5,015 bases of DNA from Enterobacteriaceae bacterium (lineage in GTDB: Bacteria > Pseudomonadota > Gammaproteobacteria > Enterobacterales > Enterobacteriaceae), in contig CABIZV010000016.1 in NCBI GenBank assembly GCA_902363335.1, positions 1 to 5,015 on the forward strand, read 5' to 3'. The translations under genes were made by a program, and so were the position numbers. This document shows positions 1-4,356 of this stretch, piece after piece. The notes under the pieces were generated by a model that was not told the DNA's origin, searched no databases, and saw only the letters and a list, made by a program, of their open reading frames with translations. Every line of letters starts with the position of its first letter. Position 1 is the stretch's first letter.

Positions 1-106
1 AGCGCGGTGGTCCCACCTGACCCCATGCCGAACTCAGAAGTGAAACGCCGTAGCGCCGATGGTAGTGTGGGGTCTCCCCATGCGAGAGTAGGGAACTGCC
101 AGGCAT
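1..106 (+). rRNA. rrf: 5S ribosomal RNA, 3' part (5' end outside window)
   Basis: This is the 3' portion of a 5S rRNA gene, the small structural RNA of the 50S ribosomal subunit. The sequence from the first base to the terminal CCAGGCAT matches the enterobacterial 5S rRNA that I recognise, including the loop segment CCGAACTCAGAAGTGAAACG and the 3' strand CTGCCAGGCA that closes helix I. About the first 14 bases of the roughly 120-base gene, TGCCTGGCGGCAGT in E. coli, lie upstream of the window. It is the last gene of a ribosomal RNA operon; with murB following, it corresponds in position to rrnB of E. coli. The mature RNA is produced by processing of the long rRNA transcript. Confidence 0.97.
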
Positions 107-116
107 CAAACAAGTG

Positions 117-147
117 AAAAAGCCCATCCTGCCGGATGGGCTTTTTT
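117..147 (+). terminator. Rho-independent terminator of the rRNA operon
   Basis: The inverted repeat AAAAAGCCCATCC / GGATGGGCTTTTT has a four-base loop (TGCC) and ends in a run of six T. The GC-rich lower stem (GCCCATCC/GGATGGGC) followed by the T tract is a textbook intrinsic terminator. It starts 10 bases after the 5S gene, so it ends the rRNA transcript. The A tract on the 5' side gives it terminator character on the opposite strand too. I see only this one strong terminator here, whereas E. coli rrnB is known for tandem T1 and T2. Confidence 0.93.
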
Positions 148-179
148 GCGTCTGTGCGAAATGGATAACGGTGGAAATT

Positions 180-208
180 CCCGGGGTCACTGCGTTCGCC
201 CGGGCTAC
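180..208 (-). repeat. REP palindromic unit, left member of an inverted pair
   Basis: Read on the minus strand this begins GTAGCCCGGGCGAA and ends CCCCGGG, giving a hairpin with a CCCGGG stem. It shares the GTAGCCCGG-CGA head with the unit at 224-258 in opposite orientation. This is the form of the enterobacterial repetitive extragenic palindrome: a conserved GTAG head next to an imperfect GC-rich palindrome. REP units lie in intergenic DNA, usually after genes, and can bind gyrase, IHF or Pol I or stabilise transcripts. Identification is by pattern; I could not count copies elsewhere in the genome. Confidence 0.75.
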
Positions 209-223
209 AAATGTGGTGCGGAC

Positions 224-258
224 GTAGCCCGGACGAGGCGTTTACGCCGCCTCCGGGG
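224..258 (+). repeat. REP palindromic unit, right member of an inverted pair (BIME-like)
   Basis: The sequence starts GTAGCCCGGACGAGGCG, continues TTTACGCCGCCTCCGGGG, and folds with a CCCGGA/TCCGGG outer stem and a GGCG/CGCC inner stem. It closely resembles the E. coli REP form GTAGGCCGGATAAGGCGTTTACGCCGCATCCGGC. Together with the opposed unit at 180-208 and the 15-base linker between them it forms a bacterial interspersed mosaic element. It sits between the rRNA terminator and murB. Confidence 0.82.
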
Positions 259-322
259 AAGCTTCGAACCCAATCCCTGCATCGGCAATATTTCACCTAT
301 CTATGCTAAAAATCCCGGCAAT

Positions 323-328
323 TATAAT
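323..328 (+). promoter_or_regulatory. Candidate -10 element (TATAAT) of the murB-birA promoter
   Basis: A perfect TATAAT lies about 90 bases upstream of the murB start in an A/T-rich stretch that follows the REP pair. No good -35 hexamer lies 15-19 bases upstream (the sequence there is roughly ATCTATGC), so the promoter would be weak or activator-dependent. It is the best candidate in the 259-417 gap and would drive murB and birA together. Another weak possibility is TTCACA at 347-352, which lacks a matching -10. Confidence 0.4.
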
Positions 329-405
329 GACTCCGTGGCCGTCCTCTTCACATAACCGCAAGCCTTCCCCTTACAGATACGGTAAACTGTCGTCGATTTA
401 GCCTC

Positions 406-410
406 AGGAA
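406..410 (+). promoter_or_regulatory. Ribosome binding site of murB
   Basis: AGGAA lies seven bases before the ATG at 418. This is normal Shine-Dalgarno spacing and supports that ATG as the start, which also agrees with the E. coli MurB N-terminus. Confidence 0.75.
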
Positions 411-417
411 AGCAGCC

Positions 418-1446
418 ATGACCCACTCCTTAAAACCCTTTAATACCTTCGGCATTGACCACTGTGCTAAGCACATCGTATGCGCTGAAAATGAACAACA
501 ATTATTAAGTGCCTGGCAGCACGCTACTCGTGAAGGATTGCCGGTTTTAATTCTCGGTGAAGGGAGCAATGTTCTGTTTCTGGAAGACTATTCCGGCACT
601 GTTATTCTTAATCGTCTTAAAGGCATTAAGGTCAGTGAGACTGCGGAGGCATGGCACTTACACGTTAGCGCCGGGGAAAACTGGCATCAATTGGTACGTT
701 TTGCTCTCGAAAACGACATGCCAGGTCTGGAAAATCTTGCGCTGATCCCCGGCTGCGCCGGTTCATCACCGATCCAAAATATCGGTGCATATGGTGTTGA
801 ACTACAGCATGTTTGCGAATATGTCGATTGCATTGAACTGTCTACGGGTGAGCAGCAACGCCTGTCGGCTAAGGAGTGTCAGTTTGGCTATCGTGACAGT
901 ATTTTCAAACATGCCTACCAGGATCGCTATGTGATTGTTGCCGTTGGCTTAAGATTGCAAAAAGCCTGGCAGCCGGTGCTTACCTACGGCGATCTCACGC
1001 GATTAGACCCAACTACGGTCACTCCACGTGAGGTCTTTGATTCCGTATGCCATATGCGCATGACCAAGCTGCCCGATCCAAAAGTCAACGGCAACGCCGG
1101 TAGCTTCTTTAAGAATCCCGTTGTTAGCGCTGAATACGCCCAAACCTTGTTAGCAAATTTCCCCAAAGCGCCGCACTATCCGCAGAAAGATGGCAGCGTC
1201 AAGCTAGCCGCAGGTTGGCTCATCGATCAATGCGACCTGAAAGGCCATATTGAAGGGGGAGCTGCGGTACATCAACACCAGGCGCTGGTTTTGATTAACA
1301 TTGAAAATGCTCAGAGTCAGGATGTTGTCAAATTAGCCCACCATGTACGCCAACAAGTCGGCCAGAAATTCAACGTTTGGCTGGAGCCGGAAGTTCGATT
1401 TATTGGTCATAAAGGCGAAGTCAGCGCGGTTGAGGTAATAAAATGA
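418..1446 (+). CDS. murB: UDP-N-acetylenolpyruvoylglucosamine reductase (MurB)
   Basis: MurB is the cytoplasmic FAD enzyme that uses NADPH to reduce UDP-GlcNAc-enolpyruvate to UDP-N-acetylmuramic acid, the second committed step of peptidoglycan precursor synthesis after MurA. The 342-residue product has the same length as E. coli MurB and aligns without gaps from memory. The N-terminal FAD-binding domain (about 13-183) contains GEGSN at 47-51 and PGCAGSSPIQNIGAYG at 111-126. The residues known from E. coli to matter in the active site are all present at the same numbers: Tyr158, Arg159, Tyr190, Ser229 (in GNAGSFFKNP, the proton donor) and Glu325 (in WLEPEVRF). The C-terminal substrate-binding domain follows. 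It lacks a signal peptide or membrane segment. The stop overlaps the birA start as ATGA, so the two are probably translationally coupled. Many residues differ from E. coli, mostly outside the motifs. Confidence 0.98.
   Translation: MTHSLKPFNTFGIDHCAKHIVCAENEQQLLSAWQHATREGLPVLILGEGSNVLFLEDYSGTVILNRLKGIKVSETAEAWHLHVSAGENWHQLVRFALENDMPGLENLALIPGCAGSSPIQNIGAYGVELQHVCEYVDCIELSTGEQQRLSAKECQFGYRDSIFKHAYQDRYVIVAVGLRLQKAWQPVLTYGDLTRLDPTTVTPREVFDSVCHMRMTKLPDPKVNGNAGSFFKNPVVSAEYAQTLLANFPKAPHYPQKDGSVKLAAGWLIDQCDLKGHIEGGAAVHQHQALVLINIENAQSQDVVKLAHHVRQQVGQKFNVWLEPEVRFIGHKGEVSAVEVIK
1432..1436 (+). promoter_or_regulatory. Ribosome binding site of birA inside the end of murB
   Basis: GAGGT lies within the last codons of murB, six bases before the birA ATG at 1443. 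It supports this start and means ribosomes finishing murB sit directly over the birA initiation site. Confidence 0.7.
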
Positions 1447-2405
1447 AAGATAATACGGTTCCATTAACCCTCATATCCCTGCTTGCTGATGGTGAGTTCC
1501 ACTCCGGCGAGCAATTAGGCGAGCAGCTGGGGATGAGTCGAGCGGCAATTAATAAACATATTCAAACCTTACGTGACTGGGGTATCGATGTTTTTACCGT
1601 ACCTGGAAAAGGTTACAGCCTGCCTGAACCTATCCAATTACTGGATGCTGAACGGATTCGTAGTAATGTGAAGAATGGCAGCGTTGCCGTCCTTCCCGTT
1701 ATTGATTCAACCAACCAGTATCTTCTGGATCGTATTACTGAACTGAAATCGGGTGATGCCTGCGTTGCTGAATACCAGCAGGCGGGGCGCGGTCGTCGTG
1801 GGCGTAAATGGTTTTCACCCTTTGGGGCGAATCTGTATTTATCCATGTTCTGGCGATTAGAACAGGGGCCCGCCGCAGCAATTGGCCTCAGCCTCGTCAT
1901 TGGTATTGTTATGGCTGAAGTGTTGCAAGAACTGGGAGCTGACCAGGTTAGAGTCAAATGGCCAAACGATCTTTATCTCAATGACCGTAAGCTGTCGGGA
2001 ATTCTGGTTGAACTCACCGGCAGAACCGGAGATGCGGCACAAATTGTGATAGGGGCCGGTATCAACCTCGTCATGCGTCGGGTTGAGAATGACGTTATCA
2101 ATCAGGGCTGGATTAACCTGCAGGAGGCTGGAATTGTTATCGATCGTAATATTCTGGCTGCTCGCCTGATAAATGAACTCCACGATGCTTTACGCGTGTT
2201 CGAACAAGAAGGGCTTGCTCCTTATTTGCATCGCTGGGAAAAACTCGATAACTTTATTAACCGCCCGGTTAAACTGATTATTGGCGATAAAGAGATCTTT
2301 GGTATTTCTCGCGGCATTGATGCTCAGGGCGCATTATTACTTGAGCAGGATGGAATAATTAAACCATGGATAGGCGGAGAAATTTCACTTCGCAGCGCAG
2401 AATAA
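1443..2405 (+). CDS. birA: Biotin-protein ligase / biotin operon repressor (BirA)
   Basis: BirA makes biotinyl-5'-AMP from biotin and ATP and transfers biotin to the acceptor lysine of the AccB subunit of acetyl-CoA carboxylase. When acceptor is scarce, holo-BirA dimerises and represses the biotin synthesis operon. The 320-residue product is one residue shorter than E. coli BirA, lacking the final Lys. Residues 1-60 form the winged helix-turn-helix DNA-binding domain, with the recognition region GMSRAAINKHIQTLRDWG at 30-47 and the wing around VPGKGYSL at 53-60. The catalytic domain shows GRGRRGRKW (115-123, the biotinyl-AMP binding loop including Arg118), KWPND (172-176), Lys183 and the GAGIN motif (204-208). 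The small SH3-like C-terminal domain covers about 270-320. All motifs are intact, so it should be bifunctional. It overlaps murB by four bases, and its TAA stop opens the A tract of the next terminator. Confidence 0.98.
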   Translation: MKDNTVPLTLISLLADGEFHSGEQLGEQLGMSRAAINKHIQTLRDWGIDVFTVPGKGYSLPEPIQLLDAERIRSNVKNGSVAVLPVIDSTNQYLLDRITELKSGDACVAEYQQAGRGRRGRKWFSPFGANLYLSMFWRLEQGPAAAIGLSLVIGIVMAEVLQELGADQVRVKWPNDLYLNDRKLSGILVELTGRTGDAAQIVIGAGINLVMRRVENDVINQGWINLQEAGIVIDRNILAARLINELHDALRVFEQEGLAPYLHRWEKLDNFINRPVKLIIGDKEIFGISRGIDAQGALLLEQDGIIKPWIGGEISLRSAE

Positions 2406-2433
2406 AAAAAGGGAGCTCAGGCTCCCTTTTTTT
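2404..2433. terminator. Bidirectional intrinsic terminator between birA and coaA
   Basis: Seven A, the stem GGGAGC / GCTCCC with loop TCAG, then seven T form a symmetrical hairpin that works as a rho-independent terminator on either strand. It starts inside the birA stop codon (TAA then the A run) and ends seven bases from the coaA stop at 2441. It therefore ends both the murB-birA transcript and the convergent coaA transcript. Confidence 0.95.
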
Positions 2434-2440
2434 AACGCAA

Positions 2441-3397
2441 CTACTTACGCAAACGTACCTGCTCAACCGAGTGGTTGGCGCTTTTCGTCATGATGAGGCT
2501 TGCTCGCTCACGAGTAGGTAAGATATTTTCGTTAAGATTCCGTAGGTTAATCTCATTCCACAAGGAGGTAGCGACATTAATCGCTTCCTCTTCCGAAAGC
2601 TGTGCATAATTATGGAAATAAGAATCCGGGTCGGTAAAAGCACCTTCACGGAATTTTAAGAATCTATTGATATACCAGGATTTTAACTGATCGACCGGTG
2701 CATCCACATATATAGAGAAATCAACAAAGTCGGATACAAATACATGATGCGGATCGTGTGGATAATCCATTCCGCTTTGCAAAACATTTAACCCTTCAAG
2801 AATTAAAATATCTGGATGGGTTACCGTTTTATCTCCATCGGGGATGACATCATAAATCAGATGAGAATAAACCGGCGCAGTAACATCTGGCACGCCTGAC
2901 TTCAGGTCCGAAACAAATTTAACCAACCGGTGCATATCATAAGACTGCGGAAAGCCTTTTTTCTTCATCAAGCCACGTTCTTTAAGCACTTCGTTAGGGT
3001 GCAAGAAGCCATCGGTGGTGATGAGCTCAACGCGGCGATGTTCAGGCCAGCGGCTCAGCAGTGCCTGCAGTACGCGCGCCGTCGTGCTTTTACCAACCGC
3101 GACGCTGCCAGCAATGCTGATGATATACGGGATACGCTGGCCGTTGGTGCCGAGAAATTGTTCCAGTACCGCCTGGCGACGCAGGTTAGAACTTATATAG
3201 AAGTTTAACAGGCGTGATAAAGGCAAATAGATCTCTGCCACTTCTTCTAGTGACAAATCCTCGTTGATACCTTTCAGACGCGTAATTTCCCCTTCAGTCA
3301 GGGTCATTGGCACTGAATCACGCAGCGCCGCCCACTGGCTACGATTGAACTGTAGATAAGGTGTCATTAACGCTTGCTCTTGTTTTTTCATAAGCAT
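2441..3397 (-). CDS. coaA: Pantothenate kinase, type I (CoaA)
   Basis: CoaA phosphorylates pantothenate with ATP to 4'-phosphopantothenate, the first and rate-controlling step of coenzyme A synthesis, and is feedback-inhibited by CoA. The product from the ATG at 3397 has 318 residues; E. coli CoaA has 316. The P-loop GSVAVGKST is at 97-105 with Lys103 (E. coli Lys101). The catalytic Asp of TTDGF is Asp129 (E. coli Asp127). Arg108, His179 and Arg245 match the E. coli residues implicated in CoA and substrate binding, shifted by two. The family signatures HLIYDVIPDG and FLKFREGAF are present. The two-residue shift comes from KQ in the N-terminus (MLMKKQEQALMTPYL). The ATG at 3391 gives 316 residues and a third at 3367 gives 308; none has a strong Shine-Dalgarno sequence. 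It is transcribed alone, convergent with birA and divergent from the tRNA operon. Confidence 0.97.
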   Translation of the reverse strand: MLMKKQEQALMTPYLQFNRSQWAALRDSVPMTLTEGEITRLKGINEDLSLEEVAEIYLPLSRLLNFYISSNLRRQAVLEQFLGTNGQRIPYIISIAGSVAVGKSTTARVLQALLSRWPEHRRVELITTDGFLHPNEVLKERGLMKKKGFPQSYDMHRLVKFVSDLKSGVPDVTAPVYSHLIYDVIPDGDKTVTHPDILILEGLNVLQSGMDYPHDPHHVFVSDFVDFSIYVDAPVDQLKSWYINRFLKFREGAFTDPDSYFHNYAQLSEEEAINVATSLWNEINLRNLNENILPTRERASLIMTKSANHSVEQVRLRK

Positions 3398-3474
3398 GTT
3401 CTGGCTACCGCGCTGATTTCACGCGACGCTTCACATTCAGTTAATCAGGACAATGGGCAGGAGGTTAACACCAG

Positions 3475-3507
3475 ATGGAAGAGAAAAAGAAGAAAAAATC
3501 CAAATGA
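3475..3507 (+). CDS. Possible ten-residue lysine-rich leader peptide (hypothetical)
   Basis: An ATG followed by nine codons and TGA would encode MEEKKKKKSK. It is preceded by a perfect AGGAGGT at 3459-3465, nine bases from the ATG, which is the strongest Shine-Dalgarno sequence in the window. Five consecutive lysine codons recall leader peptides or nascent-chain pausing sequences. Against it, the codons come from a simple purine tract, no clear promoter precedes it, no amino-acid biosynthesis gene follows, and the adjoining coaA gene lies on the other strand. I do not recognise the peptide; whether it is made is unknown. Confidence 0.2.
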   Translation: MEEKKKKKSK

Positions 3508-3535
3508 GTGGCGCTTTCGTGAGAAAACACCGCTC

Positions 3536-3552
3536 TTTAGCGTAGCGCTAAA
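3536..3552. repeat. Short perfect inverted repeat
   Basis: TTTAGCG and CGCTAAA are separated by TAG, giving a seven-pair hairpin with a three-base loop. There is no following T tract, so it is not an intrinsic terminator. It lies just before the AGAGGAG sequence at 3555-3561 on the plus strand and in the upstream region of coaA on the minus strand, so it could be a protein-binding or RNA structural element. Its function is unknown. Confidence 0.5.
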
Positions 3553-3567
3553 CAAGAGGAGCTTAAT

Positions 3568-3684
3568 GTGACTGCTATAAAGAAGCAAAACGCAGTCAAA
3601 AGTTCATTCTCTATTAACTTCTACCGATATGAGCCTGATGAAAGCCGGGTAGCGATACGCCTATGGCGCTATTTTTGGTTATAA
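3568..3684 (+). CDS. Possible 38-residue small protein (hypothetical)
   Basis: A GTG start six bases after AGAGGAG (3555-3561) opens 38 codons ending at TAA 3682-3684. The product begins VTAIKKQNAVKSSFSINFYR (start codon shown as V) and ends RLWRYFWL. It is basic, with an aromatic C-terminus, and has no domain I recognise. An ATG overlapping the GTG (3566-3568) is followed at once by TGA, so only GTG opens a frame. The reading frame runs into the first Fis-like site of the tRNA operon, which argues that this DNA is mainly regulatory. It may be a chance frame or a decayed gene remnant. Confidence 0.2.
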   Translation: MTAIKKQNAVKSSFSINFYRYEPDESRVAIRLWRYFWL

Positions 3685-3691
3685 AACGGGC
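3677..3691. promoter_or_regulatory. Fis-like site III of the tRNA-tufB operon
   Basis: GGTTATAAAACGGGC fits every fixed position of the degenerate Fis consensus GNNYRNNWNNYRNNC. Its centre is at 3684, about -112 from the expected transcription start near 3796. It is 20 bases from the next site, matching about two turns of DNA. The E. coli thrU(tufB) operon is known to be activated by Fis at three upstream sites. Confidence 0.6.
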
Positions 3692-3696
3692 GTCAT

Positions 3697-3711
3697 GCTT
3701 GGTTTTTACGC
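3697..3711. promoter_or_regulatory. Fis-like site II of the tRNA-tufB operon
   Basis: GCTTGGTTTTTACGC fits all positions of GNNYRNNWNNYRNNC, with an A/T-rich core. Its centre is at 3704, about -92 from the expected start, between the flanking sites at 20 and 21 bases. Confidence 0.65.
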
Positions 3712-3717
3712 GCGAAT

Positions 3718-3732
3718 GCACAAAACATGAGC
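3718..3732. promoter_or_regulatory. Fis-like site I, centred near -71
   Basis: GCACAAAACATGAGC fits all positions of GNNYRNNWNNYRNNC. Its centre at 3725 is about -71 from the expected start near 3796, the classic position from which Fis contacts RNA polymerase at stable RNA promoters such as rrnB P1. It lies directly upstream of the A/T-rich block that precedes the -35. Confidence 0.7.
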
Positions 3733-3738
3733 GATAGA

Positions 3739-3788
3739 ACATTTTATGCAATTTTTTAGTTGCATGTCGGCACAGGTCTACATAGAAT
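3739..3788 (+). promoter_or_regulatory. Promoter of the thrU-tyrU-glyT-thrT-tufB operon
   Basis: A -35 TTGCAT (3760-3765) and a -10 TAGAAT (3783-3788) are separated by exactly 17 bases, and the start is expected near 3795-3796. Upstream, 3739-3759 is A/T-rich (ACATTTTATGCAATTTTTTAG) and looks like an UP element for the RNA polymerase alpha subunits. The discriminator after the -10 is GCGCGC, the hallmark of stable RNA promoters repressed by ppGpp and DksA. With the Fis sites upstream this is a growth-rate-controlled, stringently regulated promoter. It matches the E. coli thrU promoter as I remember it. Confidence 0.92.
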
Positions 3789-3802
3789 GCGCGCTACTTG
3801 AT

Positions 3803-3878
<76 letters not shown>

Positions 3879-3881
3879 TCA

Positions 3882-3966
<85 letters not shown>

Positions 3967-3972
3967 CTTTCA

Positions 3973-3991
3973 GGCTTAGCATTGCGAAGCC
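3973..3991 (+). other. Small hairpin just after tRNA-Tyr
   Basis: GGCTT (3973-3977) and AAGCC (3987-3991) can pair, with a possible inner GC/GC step. It begins six bases after the tRNA-Tyr CCA and has no T run. It could protect or mark the 3' end for ribonuclease processing. This is inferred only from the fold. Confidence 0.35.
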
Positions 3992-4024
3992 AGAGTTGGT
4001 TGGTAAGATAACTAGCTCAAACAG

Positions 4025-4050
4025 AAAAAAGAGAGAAATCTCTTTTTTTT
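4025..4050 (+). terminator. Terminator-like hairpin inside the tRNA operon (possible attenuator)
   Basis: AAAAAAGAGA (4025-4034), loop GAAA, and TCTCTTTTTT (4039-4048) form a perfect ten-pair stem, with an unbroken run of eight T at 4043-4050. It has the shape of an intrinsic terminator, but the stem holds only two G-C pairs, so it should be weak. It lies between tyrU and glyT, where full termination would cut off glyT, thrT and tufB. Partial termination, a processing site or a stability element are the plausible roles. Confidence 0.45.
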
Positions 4051-4084
4051 GCACAGAAAGAACTGGGTAGCCGAGTTTCAGGAT

Positions 4085-4159
<75 letters not shown>

Positions 4160-4164
4160 GACGT

Positions 4165-4240
4165 GCTGATATGGCTCAGTTGGTAGAGCGCACCCTTGGT
4201 AAGGGTGAGGTCCCCAGTTCGACTCTGGGTATCAGCACCA
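4165..4240 (+). tRNA. thrT: tRNA-Thr (anticodon GGU)
   Basis: A 76-base tRNA with acceptor stem GCTGATA / TATCAGC, discriminator A and encoded CCA. The anticodon GGT is at 4198-4200 within stem CACCC/GGGTG, and the T arm is CAGTTCGACTCTG. It reads ACC and ACU, the preferred threonine codons of highly expressed genes such as tufB just downstream. No terminator separates it from tufB, so tRNA and mRNA come from one precursor. Confidence 0.98.
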
Positions 4241-4356
4241 CTTCACTTCTCCTTCCCGTTTCTCTCTGTTTAAATTAATGCATTCAACAGTTCAGGCTTC
4301 TCGTCTGGTTGATGTGGTGATATCACCGATTTATCCGTGTATTAGAGGGACTATCG
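4241..4356 (+). promoter_or_regulatory. tufB leader (5' untranslated region after thrT processing)
   Basis: These 116 bases join thrT to tufB with no terminator. They start with a pyrimidine-rich stretch (4241-4271), then an A/U-rich segment (4270-4280) suited to RNase E cleavage. A perfect 12-base palindrome GGTGATATCACC at 4316-4327 could form a four-pair hairpin, and the Shine-Dalgarno AGAGGGA is at 4344-4350. From memory the leader is very similar to that of E. coli tufB, including the palindrome, which suggests a function. EF-Tu is reported to control tufB expression after transcription in E. coli, and this leader is the likely site. I see no strong internal promoter. Confidence 0.6.
4344..4350 (+). 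promoter_or_regulatory. Ribosome binding site of tufB
   Basis: AGAGGGA ends six bases before the ATG at 4357, a strong Shine-Dalgarno sequence at good spacing for a very highly expressed gene. Confidence 0.85.

Larger units (their letters stand above)
3398..3675. other. Upstream half of the coaA / tRNA operon gap
   Basis: No clearly conserved gene is seen here. The minus strand must hold the coaA promoter and leader, but I find no convincing -35/-10 pair on it, only weak partial matches. The plus strand contains two Shine-Dalgarno plus start combinations (listed separately), a purine tract at 3478-3498, and a short perfect inverted repeat TTTAGCG-TAG-CGCTAAA at 3536-3552. The rest looks unremarkable. 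Confidence 0.6.

Noticed and set aside
146..355. Open frame of 69 codons between the rRNA terminator and murB
   Set aside because: It starts inside the terminator T tract, crosses both REP palindromes and resembles no protein I know; no ribosome binding site.
1613..2183. Two antisense open frames opposite birA
   Set aside because: They are the shadow of the birA coding frame; no independent start signals, and the birA product is intact and conserved.
2930..3208. Plus-strand open frames opposite coaA
   Set aside because: They are complements of the conserved CoaA kinase domain and carry no start signals.
3374..3571. Plus-strand 65-codon frame starting opposite the coaA 5' end
   Set aside because: It begins inside coaA on the opposite strand, lacks a Shine-Dalgarno sequence and has low-complexity basic content. 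Only the separate short frames with ribosome sites were kept, at low confidence.
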